Part shown: positions 1 through 6,180 of the stretch, piece by piece
Position numbering within the stretch: position 1 is the first letter of the stretch
Layout of the letters: each line of letters starts with the position of its first letter
DNA from: Acidimicrobiia bacterium
Lineage (GTDB): Bacteria; Actinomycetota; Acidimicrobiia; Acidimicrobiales; SZUA-35
NCBI GenBank assembly: GCA_029857855.1
Contig: JAOUGG010000165.1
Coordinates: 1 to 6,180, forward strand
Length of the DNA: 6,180 bases
Direction: 5' to 3'
Program-made: the position numbers and the translations under genes
Notes under the pieces: generated by a model
What the model saw: only the letters and a program-made list of their open reading frames with translations
Databases searched by the model: none
Told to the model about the DNA's origin: nothing

Positions 1-2
1 AC

Positions 3-653
3 GACGGGGCCCAGGGTGGGGAGCGGGTCGAGGCCTTCGACCAGCTGCTGGTGGCCACCGGGCGGAGTCCGAACAGCGAGGATCTGCATCCAACCGCAGC
101 CGGCATCTCCGTCCATCCCGACGGCCGGATCGAGGTCGACGACACGATGGCCACATCGGCCTCCGCGGTGTGGGCGATCGGTGACGTGGCGAATCCCCAT
201 CAGCTCAAACATCTCGCCAACCGGGAAGCGGAGATTGCGTTCTGGAACATGGCCCACCCCAACGATCCACGGCGGGGCGACACGAGCGTGTTGCCCCACG
301 CCGTGTTCAGCGACCCCCAGGTCGGTTCCGTCGGTTACACCGAGGCCGAGGCGCAGGCCCACGGCCACGAGTATGTCGTCGGCCGCCGTGACTACGGCGG
401 CACCGCCTACGGTTGGGCGCTCGAAGACGACTCGTCGTTCGCCAAGGTGATCATCGACCTCGCGACCAAGCACATTCTGGGTGCCCATATTCTTGGGCCG
501 CAGGCGGCCACACTGATTCAGCTGATCGCTCAGGCCATGACGTTCGGGCAGCGGGCCGACGAGCTGGCCACCGTGCCGTACTACGTCCATCCGGCACTCA
601 CCGAGGTGGTCGAGAACGCCCTGTTGGACGGGCTCGCGAAGATCCCGTCGTAG
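3..653 (+). CDS. mtr: Mycothione reductase, C-terminal part (5' end outside window)
   Basis: This is the last 216 codons of a class I flavin disulfide reductase, in frame from position 3 to the TAG at 651-653. The full family is about 460 residues, so the N-terminal FAD domain and redox-active CxxxxC lie off the left edge. Visible are the end of the NAD(P)H domain (LLVATGRSPN, 45-74), the second FAD-binding motif (WAIGDV, 171-188) and the dimerisation domain. The catalytic His-Glu pair lies in HPALTEVVEN, His codon 588-590 and Glu codon 603-605. Several stretches are typical of mycothione reductase rather than lipoamide dehydrogenase or glutathione reductase: QLKHLANREA, AYGWALED, GAHILGPQAATLIQ and the HPALxEVVENALL ending. 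The enzyme reduces mycothione (oxidised mycothiol) with NADPH in the cytosol, keeping the actinobacterial thiol buffer reduced. The product family is secure; the exact substrate rests on these remembered motifs. Mercuric or lipoamide reductase are the alternatives. Confidence 0.88.
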   Translation, partial: DGAQGGERVEAFDQLLVATGRSPNSEDLHPTAAGISVHPDGRIEVDDTMATSASAVWAIGDVANPHQLKHLANREAEIAFWNMAHPNDPRRGDTSVLPHAVFSDPQVGSVGYTEAEAQAHGHEYVVGRRDYGGTAYGWALEDDSSFAKVIIDLATKHILGAHILGPQAATLIQLIAQAMTFGQRADELATVPYYVHPALTEVVENALLDGLAKIPS

Positions 654-674
654 GCAGCGGGCCCTAGCTCCGTG

Positions 675-706
675 GGTGACAACGCTCTCACCAGGGGTAG
701 CTTTTT
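675..706 (+). terminator. Possible weak terminator or operator: inverted repeat followed by T-run
   Basis: In the 83-bp gap after the mycothione reductase stop, GGTGA (675-679) and TCACC (688-692) form a perfect 5-bp inverted repeat with an 8-nt loop. A run of five T residues follows at 702-706. The stem is short and the T-run starts 9 nt after it, so this is a poor intrinsic terminator. The same inverted repeat could be a binding site upstream of the next gene. The gap also has a GTGACA (676-681) that could pair with TAGCTT (698-703) at 16-bp spacing as a promoter, but neither hexamer is strong. Confidence 0.22.
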
Positions 707-725
707 CGGGTACAACGGAAGGCAT

Positions 726-731
726 GAGGTG
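726..731 (+). promoter_or_regulatory. Ribosome-binding site of the PAS-GGDEF gene
   Basis: GAGGTG sits 5 nt before the ATG at 737 and supports that start. The nearby ATG at 724 is in another frame, so it does not compete for this protein. Confidence 0.6.
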
Positions 732-736
732 TTGCC

Positions 737-1582
737 ATGCCGTCTGATTTCGATGCGCTGACCGATCTGCTCGACCTGGTTCCGATCGGCTGTCTCCTGC
801 TCGATGACGGTGTGATCATGGCCGGCAACGAGGAGGCGCTGGCGACGATGGCGATTCCGCGGGAACGCCTGGTCGGTGTCCCACTGGCCGAGCTGCTGGT
901 GCCGGAGTTCGAGGAGGCCTACGAGCAGATGCTGTCCGGCCTCGGGACCGAACCGGCGTCGGTGGCGGTACGACTGGCCGCAGGTCTTGCCCCGATGGAA
1001 CTGTCGGCTCGGGCCCTGCCGAACGGTCGCACGATCGTGGGTGTACGTTCGATGGCCACCGAACACCACTACTCGGCCCAGTCGGGAGGGGCGCTGACCC
1101 ACGACCTGGTGACGGGGTTGCCCGACCACTTCCACGTGCTCAGTCAGCTTCATCAGCGTCTGTCGGCACCTAAACGTCTGCCGATGGCGATCATGTGCCT
1201 GTGGGTCGACGACCTGGGCCAGCTGGCCGACCTCCACGGACACCGGGCCGTGGAGCGGATCATCAAAGAGGTCTCCGGGCGCATTCAGCACAAGCTGCGG
1301 GCCCCCGACATGATCGGTCGATTCGAGGAGGCTGGATTCCTCGTGCTCATGACCACCGACTCCCAGGCGGAACAACTGACCGAGGTGGCCGAAAGGCTGC
1401 GCGACGAGGTGGCGTTTCCCATCGAGATCGACGGCAAGCTGCTGTCGTTCACCGCCAGTGTGGTGGTGGCGTCGATCGCCCGTCATCGGCCGTCGATCGA
1501 GCGTGTTCTCGCCCTGCTGGAGGCGGCCGCCAACCGCGCCGTCGTCAGCGGCGGCAACCGCACCGACGTTCTCGCCATCTGA
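737..1582 (+). CDS. PAS domain protein with catalytically degenerate GGDEF domain
   Basis: The 281-residue protein has an N-terminal PAS-like sensor (about residues 8-108) and a GGDEF-fold domain (about 122-246) opened by HDLVTGLPD, the usual (H)DxLTGLPN entry motif. There is no signal peptide or membrane segment, so it should be cytosolic. The diguanylate cyclase signature is lost: GGDEF is EEAGF (197-201). In the metal and nucleotide motif DxDxFKxIND, the first Asp is Trp156 and the Asn is Ala164, while Asp158 and Asp165 remain. The inhibitory-site RxxD (Arg188, Asp191) is intact and five residues before the EEAGF, the standard spacing. Enzymatic c-di-GMP synthesis is therefore unlikely; binding c-di-GMP or a partner through this domain is a reasonable inference. 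No EAL or output domain is attached. The PAS ligand cannot be told. It lies in the same direction as its neighbours, 83 bp after the mycothione reductase gene and 60 bp before the hydrolase gene. Confidence 0.85.
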   Translation: MPSDFDALTDLLDLVPIGCLLLDDGVIMAGNEEALATMAIPRERLVGVPLAELLVPEFEEAYEQMLSGLGTEPASVAVRLAAGLAPMELSARALPNGRTIVGVRSMATEHHYSAQSGGALTHDLVTGLPDHFHVLSQLHQRLSAPKRLPMAIMCLWVDDLGQLADLHGHRAVERIIKEVSGRIQHKLRAPDMIGRFEEAGFLVLMTTDSQAEQLTEVAERLRDEVAFPIEIDGKLLSFTASVVVASIARHRPSIERVLALLEAAANRAVVSGGNRTDVLAI

Positions 1583-1627
1583 CGAACCGGGTCGGCGCCG
1601 CAACTCGCCCGCGCTGATCGCCGGATG

Positions 1628-1633
1628 TATTGT
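1628..1633 (+). promoter_or_regulatory. Possible -10 element for a leaderless hydrolase transcript
   Basis: TATTGT lies 9 nt before the ATG at 1643. No Shine-Dalgarno sequence at usable spacing precedes either ATG of the hydrolase gene, which would fit leaderless transcription, common in Actinomycetota. I find no matching -35 hexamer, so the call is weak. Confidence 0.25.
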
Positions 1634-1642
1634 CGATGGTGG

Positions 1643-2578
<936 letters not shown>

Positions 2579-2584
2579 TGGGCG

Positions 2585-2602
2585 TTGGCCGGTTGGCCGG
2601 TT
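2585..2602. repeat. Short tandem repeat in convergent spacer
   Basis: TTGGCCGG occurs twice in direct succession (2585-2592, 2593-2600) followed by TT. It fills most of the 28-bp spacer between the convergent hydrolase and DinB-like genes. Because GGCC and CCGG are self-complementary, the unit can fold into 4-bp hairpins on either strand, so it might help end transcription both ways. No T-run follows. The role is unproven. Confidence 0.35.
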
Positions 2603-2606
2603 CTGA

Positions 2607-3137
2607 TCAGATGGCGAGGACCGAGTAGCCGTCGACGACGGTGAGGCTCTGGGATGACGGTGGTGGCGGCACATCGAGTCCATGCTGCTCGGCTCGAACC
2701 TCGCCGATCCACTTGCTGTGCTGATATTCGTGGTTGACGACCGCGGTCAGCAGTGTGCCTGCGATGAGGCGGAGTTGGGCTGGGGCGCCGACGCGGCCGT
2801 CGTCGATCTGACCGATTCGGAATCGAACCCGATCGGCGACCGTCGACCGGTACCGGGCGATTCGGTCGACGTCGGGGAGATCACCTCGATCCGGTTCGGG
2901 AGTGGCCGAATCCATGAGCCCGTCGAGGTCCGGGTCGGGGCTCTGCTCGGCCGCGGTGAGATTACGAATCAGATAGTGGGCCACCGCGGCCTGGTGGCCG
3001 AGATGCCATCCGATGGCACTCGAATCCGGCTCGGGACGCCACGCGACCTGGGCCGGCGACAGATCGGTCCACAGTGAGTCGGTCCAGGCCACGGCGCGGT
3101 CGTATTCGACCAACAGCTCGGAAAGGGTGAGGTTCAT
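2607..3137 (-). CDS. DinB-like four-helix protein, putative metal-dependent transferase
   Basis: The 176-residue protein has the layout of the DinB/YfiT superfamily: an N-terminal helix, a second helix with WHLGHQAAVAHYL (His45, His48, His54), and a late helix with HEYQH (His136, His140). His48, His136 and His140 would make the usual three-His metal site. Characterised relatives include mycothiol- and bacillithiol-dependent transferases and the N-terminal domain of the ergothioneine enzyme EgtB. Which reaction this one performs is not visible. It has no signal peptide or membrane segment. The ATG at 3135-3137 overlaps the TGA of the upstream flavin oxidase gene by 4 bp (ATGA), and GAAGGA lies 7 nt before it, so translation is probably coupled. 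Since mycothiol is implied by the mtr gene in this window, a mycothiol-linked role is possible but is inference. Confidence 0.78.
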   Translation of the reverse strand: MNLTLSELLVEYDRAVAWTDSLWTDLSPAQVAWRPEPDSSAIGWHLGHQAAVAHYLIRNLTAAEQSPDPDLDGLMDSATPEPDRGDLPDVDRIARYRSTVADRVRFRIGQIDDGRVGAPAQLRLIAGTLLTAVVNHEYQHSKWIGEVRAEQHGLDVPPPPSSQSLTVVDGYSVLAI

Positions 3138-4195
3138 GCTGCGTTCCTTCGGTTGAGGTCGTCGATGATCCGGGCGGCCACCGTCTCAGCCCGTTCGAGG
3201 GCGCCTTCGATGTGCCCGGGGGACGTGGAGGAAGTCTCGGTGGCCGACCAGTGCAGTCGGCCGTCGAGCGCCGCAGTCCTCCACGCCGGGTGGCCGTACG
3301 TGCGGTAGTCGCCCGCCACGCCGGTGTCGGGAGGCGAGGTGTCGGGCTCGGACCGCCAGTCGGCAATGTACAACTCGACCGGCTCGGGGGTCGACGGCCC
3401 GAAGAGCGCCGATAGCTGACGGACGATGGCGTCCGGTTCGGGGGCGACGGAGTCGGCGGTCGGGAGGGGAGCGAACCCGAACAGCGCAGCCGGCCGGCCG
3501 GCCGGTCCGCTCATATCGTGTAGTTCCCGCATCGGGCCGACGTGGCTGATCGCTGCGCCTGAGAGGCCGTGGTCGCGCCAGAAGGCGGAATCGAACACGG
3601 CGACGACCTTCGCCATCGAGCCCATCCACGTCGGCGTCCGGCGAGCAAGGTCGACCAGTGTGGCGGGAAGTGCGGGATCGAACCGAATCCGGCTGACGGC
3701 GAGGGCAGGAGGCAGGGCGAGTACGACATGTTCGGCCTCGAGGGCGCCTGCGCCGGTCTCCACCCTCAGCCCGTCGGTTCGGGCGCTCACCGCCAGGACC
3801 GGACGGTCGGTGGCCAGGCAACCGGGCGCGAGCCGTTGGGCGAGGCGGTGCGCGAGATCCTGAGCTCCGAGCGAGAAGCGGCCTGCCGGTACGTCGATCG
3901 GATTGCCGTCGAGCCGTCGGGTGCGCTGAGCATCCTGATAGACGGCATCCCCGGCGAGATGTTGGTTGTGGATCGGCAGGCCCAGTTCGTCGATGAGGCT
4001 CAAGACGCGACCCTCGTGCGGCCAGAACCAGGTCGCACCGAGATCGACGGGCCCGGTCGGACCGGACACGGTGTGCAGGCGTCCCCCGGTCCGTTGGCGC
4101 GACTCGAGCAGCAGCACGTCGATATGGGCCGCGGTCAGCAGGTCGGCAACCCTGAGGCCTGAAATTCCGGCTCCGATGACAATCACCCGGGTCAT
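3134..4195 (-). CDS. Flavin amine-oxidase-like FAD-dependent oxidoreductase
   Basis: This 353-residue protein belongs to the monoamine oxidase / NAD(P)-binding Rossmann flavoprotein family. Motifs in order are GAGISGL (8-14, dinucleotide fold), Glu31 for the adenosine ribose, TGGRLHT (36-42), DLGATWFW (51-58), and MAKVVAVFDSAFW (194-206), whose Lys196 matches the conserved active-site Lys of amine oxidases. The C-terminal FAD segment runs from about Gly312 to Ala341, with GHIEGALERAE near its end. Two points are unusual: it is shorter than the typical 430-500 residues, and the usual AGxE of the last FAD motif reads SATE (317-320). No Cys suitable for covalent FAD is seen there. It would oxidise a C-N or similar bond with release of H2O2, substrate unknown. 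No Shine-Dalgarno precedes the ATG; a -10-like TATCGT ends 7 nt upstream, suggesting leaderless expression. It overlaps the DinB-like gene by 4 bp. Confidence 0.84.
   Translation of the reverse strand: MTRVIVIGAGISGLRVADLLTAAHIDVLLLESRQRTGGRLHTVSGPTGPVDLGATWFWPHEGRVLSLIDELGLPIHNQHLAGDAVYQDAQRTRRLDGNPIDVPAGRFSLGAQDLAHRLAQRLAPGCLATDRPVLAVSARTDGLRVETGAGALEAEHVVLALPPALAVSRIRFDPALPATLVDLARRTPTWMGSMAKVVAVFDSAFWRDHGLSGAAISHVGPMRELHDMSGPAGRPAALFGFAPLPTADSVAPEPDAIVRQLSALFGPSTPEPVELYIADWRSEPDTSPPDTGVAGDYRTYGHPAWRTAALDGRLHWSATETSSTSPGHIEGALERAETVAARIIDDLNRRNAA
3145..3150 (-). promoter_or_regulatory. Ribosome-binding site of the DinB-like gene
   Basis: On the minus strand this reads GAAGGA, 7 nt before the ATG at 3137 and inside the last codons of the upstream oxidase gene. 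It fixes the start of the DinB-like protein and supports coupled translation through the ATGA overlap. Confidence 0.65.
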
Positions 4196-4202
4196 GGGAT
4201 CA

Positions 4203-4208
4203 ACGATA
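4203..4208 (-). promoter_or_regulatory. Likely -10 element, leaderless promoter for the oxidase-DinB pair
   Basis: The minus strand reads TATCGT, followed by 7 nt and then the A of the oxidase ATG. This matches the TAnnnT -10 element of actinobacterial leaderless promoters, where transcription begins at the start codon. No Shine-Dalgarno is present. A -35 is poor: TGCACA at 15-bp spacing is the best candidate. The surrounding 120-bp gap (4196-4315) between the F420-type gene and this gene holds nothing else I can recognise. Confidence 0.4.
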
Positions 4209-4315
4209 GGCGAGGCGCTCGATTGTGCAGGCGGAGGGATCGGCGCAACTCAGCTACGGCGATGTGGCCCGCCGGCTCGTTATTCCGATCCAGCCATGAC
4301 GTCGGGCGTGCGCCG

Positions 4316-5158
4316 CTACCGGCTGAGCAGGGGTGCGTAGGCGTCGAGCGCGGCGAGGACCTCGTCGCGGGGGCCCTGCGGGAGTTCGAGGAGCGCCCGC
4401 TGGGCTCCCTGTTCGGCCAGGTCGTCGAGGGCCTGGGCGTCGGGCCGGGCCCGGAACACGCCCAGATGGATCGACTTCGGGTCTCGGCCTCTGGCCTCGC
4501 AGGCCTCCTCGATCAGATCCAGACCCTTGAAGTTTGAGGCGCCGATCGGCATCCAGCCGTCGCAGAACTCGGCGATGTCACCCGCCGTCTTCGGGCCGAC
4601 CGAGCCGCCGAGGATGATCGGCGGATGTGGGTCCTGGACCGGTTTCGGCCACGACCAGCTCGGGGAGAACGAGACGTGATCGCCGTCGTAGGATGCCTCC
4701 TCGGCCGTCCACAGTTCCTTCATGGCCAGCACACATTCCCGGATGCGGTCCCGGCGCTCGGAGAAGACGAGTCCGTGCTCCTTGTATTCTTCCACGTTCC
4801 AGCCGTAGCCGATGCCGAAGACGAACCGTCCGCCGGAGATCATGTCGATCGACGCCACCTCCTTGGCCGTCCAGATCGGATCACGCTGAGCGAGCAGGCA
4901 GATCCCCGTGCCGACCTTGAGCGTGGTGGTCGTGGCCGCCACAGCCGAAAGAGCCACGAACTGGTCGTGGGTCCGCCAGTAGTACTCGGGTAGCGGTGGG
5001 GCGCCCTTGCGGCCACCCCACGGCGTGATACGGGAGGTTGGGATATGGGAGTGCTCGGGAAACCAGAGCGACTCGAATCCTCGTTCCTCGACGGCCTGGC
5101 CGAGTTCGACGGGTTGCATGGTCTGGTCGGTGGGGAAGATGAAGACGCCGATGTCCAC
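4316..5158 (-). CDS. LLM-class F420-dependent oxidoreductase (Rv2161c-like)
   Basis: A 280-residue TIM-barrel flavin-like monooxygenase of the luciferase-like superfamily. It matches the Rv2161c-type F420 subfamily in the N-terminal IGVFIFPTD, ERGFESLWFPEHSHIPTSR (25-43), GTGICLLAQRDP (83-94), the SGGRFVFGIGYGWNVEE stretch (108-124), WPKPVQDPHPPIILGG (170-185) and DGWMPI (200-205). Members use reduced or oxidised F420 for hydride transfer to varied substrates; the substrate here is unknown and FMN use cannot be excluded. Length is normal. The start is GTG (5156-5158), chosen because the family N-terminus begins right there and AAGGAG lies 9 nt upstream. There is no signal peptide. It lies 70 bp after the J-domain gene on the same strand and may be cotranscribed with it, although a hairpin lies in the gap. 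Confidence 0.87.
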   Translation of the reverse strand: MDIGVFIFPTDQTMQPVELGQAVEERGFESLWFPEHSHIPTSRITPWGGRKGAPPLPEYYWRTHDQFVALSAVAATTTTLKVGTGICLLAQRDPIWTAKEVASIDMISGGRFVFGIGYGWNVEEYKEHGLVFSERRDRIRECVLAMKELWTAEEASYDGDHVSFSPSWSWPKPVQDPHPPIILGGSVGPKTAGDIAEFCDGWMPIGASNFKGLDLIEEACEARGRDPKSIHLGVFRARPDAQALDDLAEQGAQRALLELPQGPRDEVLAALDAYAPLLSR

Positions 5159-5167
5159 GGACGAACG

Positions 5168-5173
5168 CTCCTT
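5168..5173 (-). promoter_or_regulatory. Strong ribosome-binding site for a GTG start
   Basis: The minus strand reads AAGGAG, 9 nt before the GTG at 5158. It is the best Shine-Dalgarno in the window and decides the start of the F420-type oxidoreductase. Confidence 0.7.
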
Positions 5174-5185
5174 GCGGTGAACGGA

Positions 5186-5207
5186 GGCCCGGTCGACCGA
5201 CCGGGTC
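5186..5207. other. Hairpin between J-domain and F420-type genes
   Basis: CCCGGTCG (5188-5195) and CGACCGGG (5198-5205) are perfect reverse complements separated by only AC. Outside them 5187/5206 can form a wobble on one strand and 5186/5207 pair. In RNA the innermost pair would open, giving about a 7-bp GC-rich stem with a 4-nt loop. It lies 11-30 nt before the AAGGAG of the downstream gene. There is no T-run, so it is not a canonical terminator. It could be an RNA processing or attenuation point, or a dyad operator. Confidence 0.45.
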
Positions 5208-5228
5208 GGGTTGGATGCCTGATCGACC

Positions 5229-5948
5229 TTAGCCCGTGAAGTTGCGCCGCACCGCCTTGGTCACACCGGGATTGCCGCCCAGTGAGATGGTGAGCGGGGT
5301 CGGCAGCTCGTGGGCCAGGACATCCCACATCCGGTCGAGCAGTTCGGCCTGCATCAGGAGCTCGCGGGTCACGTTCAAAGACGCCTGGCGGCGGATCGAG
5401 TCGGCCACGGAGCGGATACCGACCAGCGTTGCGGCGACGCCGAGGTCCAGTGGAGCGGTGCCGGCGGCTCGGGCGGCTCGAACCCGGGACTCCGCATCGG
5501 CCGACAGGAGGATGACGAGGCCGTCAACAACGATCTCGTAGTCGGACCGGGGGCCGCGCGGATTGCGGATCAGCAATGTCTGGGTCGCGCTGCGACCGGC
5601 CTGACGGGCAAGACGGGCCATCTGGGCCTGCACCCCGGCCACCCACGTCTGCCGCCGCCGAGCCCCGCTGCCGGGAGCCGACGCGGAACGCCGGGGCCTC
5701 ACGAACACATCGGGCGTCGGGGCCCGGTGGGGAATGACCGTTCGGTCGTACTCGGCCCGGCGTTTCGTGTCGGACAGCACCCGCCACGCTTCGTTGATCC
5801 GCGCCATCGCCTGGGGCACGACGTCGGCGGCCACATCGGGGTGGCGCTCCCAGGCCAGGCGCCTGTAGGCCTTACGAAGATCGGTGAACGAGCAGTCCGG
5901 GGCCACTCCCAAGATCTCGTAGTATGTGGGTAGACGGCCCTGGGCCAT
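5229..5948 (-). CDS. J-domain (DnaJ-like) protein with uncharacterised C-terminal region
   Basis: The 239-residue protein starts with a J-domain (about residues 8-70): YYEILGV, the helix II KAYRRLAWE, the catalytic His36-Pro37-Asp38 loop, and INEAWRVLSDTKRRAEYD. This domain stimulates the ATPase of an Hsp70 (DnaK). There is no Gly/Phe-rich region, zinc-finger or DnaJ C-terminal substrate domain, so it is a class III (C) J-protein. A basic, Pro/Ser/Arg-rich linker (about 71-130) leads to a C-terminal region (about 130-225) rich in helices, containing DYEIVVDGLVILLSADAESR and LLMQAELLDRMWDVLAHEL. I do not recognise that region. No membrane segment is seen. The ATG at 5948 is well supported because an in-frame TGA lies 5 codons upstream (5961-5963) and the J-domain begins at once. 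A run of six G directly abuts the ATG, too close for a normal ribosome-binding site. Confidence 0.83.
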   Translation of the reverse strand: MAQGRLPTYYEILGVAPDCSFTDLRKAYRRLAWERHPDVAADVVPQAMARINEAWRVLSDTKRRAEYDRTVIPHRAPTPDVFVRPRRSASAPGSGARRRQTWVAGVQAQMARLARQAGRSATQTLLIRNPRGPRSDYEIVVDGLVILLSADAESRVRAARAAGTAPLDLGVAATLVGIRSVADSIRRQASLNVTRELLMQAELLDRMWDVLAHELPTPLTISLGGNPGVTKAVRRNFTG

Positions 5949-5996
5949 CCCCCCATTGTGTCAACTCCGGCGGCGAAAGCGAGTAGCGATTTGTCA

Positions 5997-6180
5997 GTGA
6001 AAGGCCGGTCCTCCCAGCACGATCGGTTCATCCTCCACATCACGTCCCGTGAATCGTGGCGAGCGCAGCAGAATGCGGAAAGGGAGGGGAGGGGAGGATT
6101 TCGCGACCCGTCGCTCGATGCCGAGGGTTTCATTCACTGCTCGACCATCGATCAGTTCCTTATCCCTGCCAACGAACGTT
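5997..6180 (+). CDS. DUF952-family protein, N-terminal part (3' end outside window)
   Basis: A plus-strand frame from a GTG at 5997 runs open to the window end (61 codons) and carries the hallmarks of DUF952: FILHIT (residues 11-16), Trp21, and PSLDAEGFIHCST (38-50) with the family's GFIHCS core. The biochemical function is not established; from memory the family has been grouped with ADP-ribosyltransferase-like folds. Full members are about 95-120 residues, so roughly half is seen. The start is uncertain: GTG 5997 has no clear ribosome-binding site, TTG 5991 and GTG 5958 are in-frame alternatives, and the domain itself begins near residue 11. Between Trp21 and the SL-EGFIH core, the segment looks about five residues longer than I recall for the family, and it coincides with a GGGGA-type repeat. 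The gene is divergent from the J-domain gene, with a 48-bp gap. Confidence 0.72.
   Translation, partial: MKGRSSQHDRFILHITSRESWRAQQNAEREGRGGFRDPSLDAEGFIHCSTIDQFLIPANER
6081..6098 (+). repeat. Pentanucleotide purine tract inside the DUF952 gene
   Basis: The tract reads AGGGA, GGGGA, GGGGA, GGA in succession, three near-identical 5-nt units plus a partial one. It encodes Arg-Glu-Gly-Arg-Gly-Gly (residues 29-34 of the DUF952 frame). It has three G-runs of three or more and a final GG, so it is close to, but short of, a classic four-run G-quadruplex motif. Gain or loss of a single unit would shift the reading frame. Confidence 0.6.

Noticed and set aside
3..653. Dihydrolipoamide dehydrogenase or mercuric reductase for the left-edge gene.
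   Set aside because: The AYGWALED, GPQAATLIQ and HPALxEVVENALL stretches fit mycothione reductase better, though the N-terminal half that would settle it is missing.
3569..4162. A 197-codon plus-strand open frame opposite the flavin oxidase.
   Set aside because: The minus-strand frame carries clear FAD motifs and a coupled downstream gene; the plus-strand translation shows no recognisable domain.
5959..5964. Perfect TTGACA on the minus strand close to the J-domain gene start.
   Set aside because: It ends only 10 nt before the ATG, and no -10 element lies at 16-18 bp spacing. The start cannot move far because the J-domain begins at residue 8, so the hexamer is probably chance.
6082..6097. 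G-quadruplex in the DUF952 purine tract.
   Set aside because: There are only three runs of three or more G plus a final GG; a four-run, three-tetrad motif is not met. Kept only as a repeat.

Overview
The window looks like a stretch of high-GC actinobacterial chromosome. Two cofactor signatures point to Actinomycetota: the C-terminal half of a mycothione reductase (mycothiol system) at the left edge, and a coenzyme F420-type luciferase-like monooxygenase on the minus strand. A deep-branching group such as Acidimicrobiia would fit, but that placement is inference only. I see no tRNA, rRNA, insertion sequence, integrase, phage gene or CRISPR array. Gene density and base composition look uniform, so nothing suggests a mobile island.

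Layout. Positions 3-2578 run on the plus strand: the partial mycothione reductase, a PAS plus degenerate GGDEF signalling protein, and a metallo-beta-lactamase-fold hydrolase. A 28-bp spacer with a short tandem repeat separates these from a convergent minus-strand block (2607-5948). Read in transcription order, that block holds a J-domain protein, an Rv2161c-like F420-type oxidoreductase, a flavin amine-oxidase-like protein, and a DinB-like protein whose start overlaps the end of the oxidase by 4 bp. At the right edge a plus-strand DUF952-family gene, divergent from the J-domain gene, begins and runs out of the window.

Working together. The only tight coupling visible is oxidase-DinB (ATGA overlap plus a good ribosome-binding site), probably expressed from a leaderless promoter just before the oxidase. 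The J-domain and F420-type genes may share a transcript, with a hairpin between them. The other genes look like independent housekeeping or accessory metabolism.

I do not see a convincing new multi-gene system. The most interesting points are the GGDEF protein, whose catalytic residues are lost while the inhibitory-site RxxD is kept at its exact spacing (a likely c-di-GMP receptor rather than a cyclase), and a pentanucleotide repeat tract inside the DUF952 gene that seems to match a family-atypical insertion.
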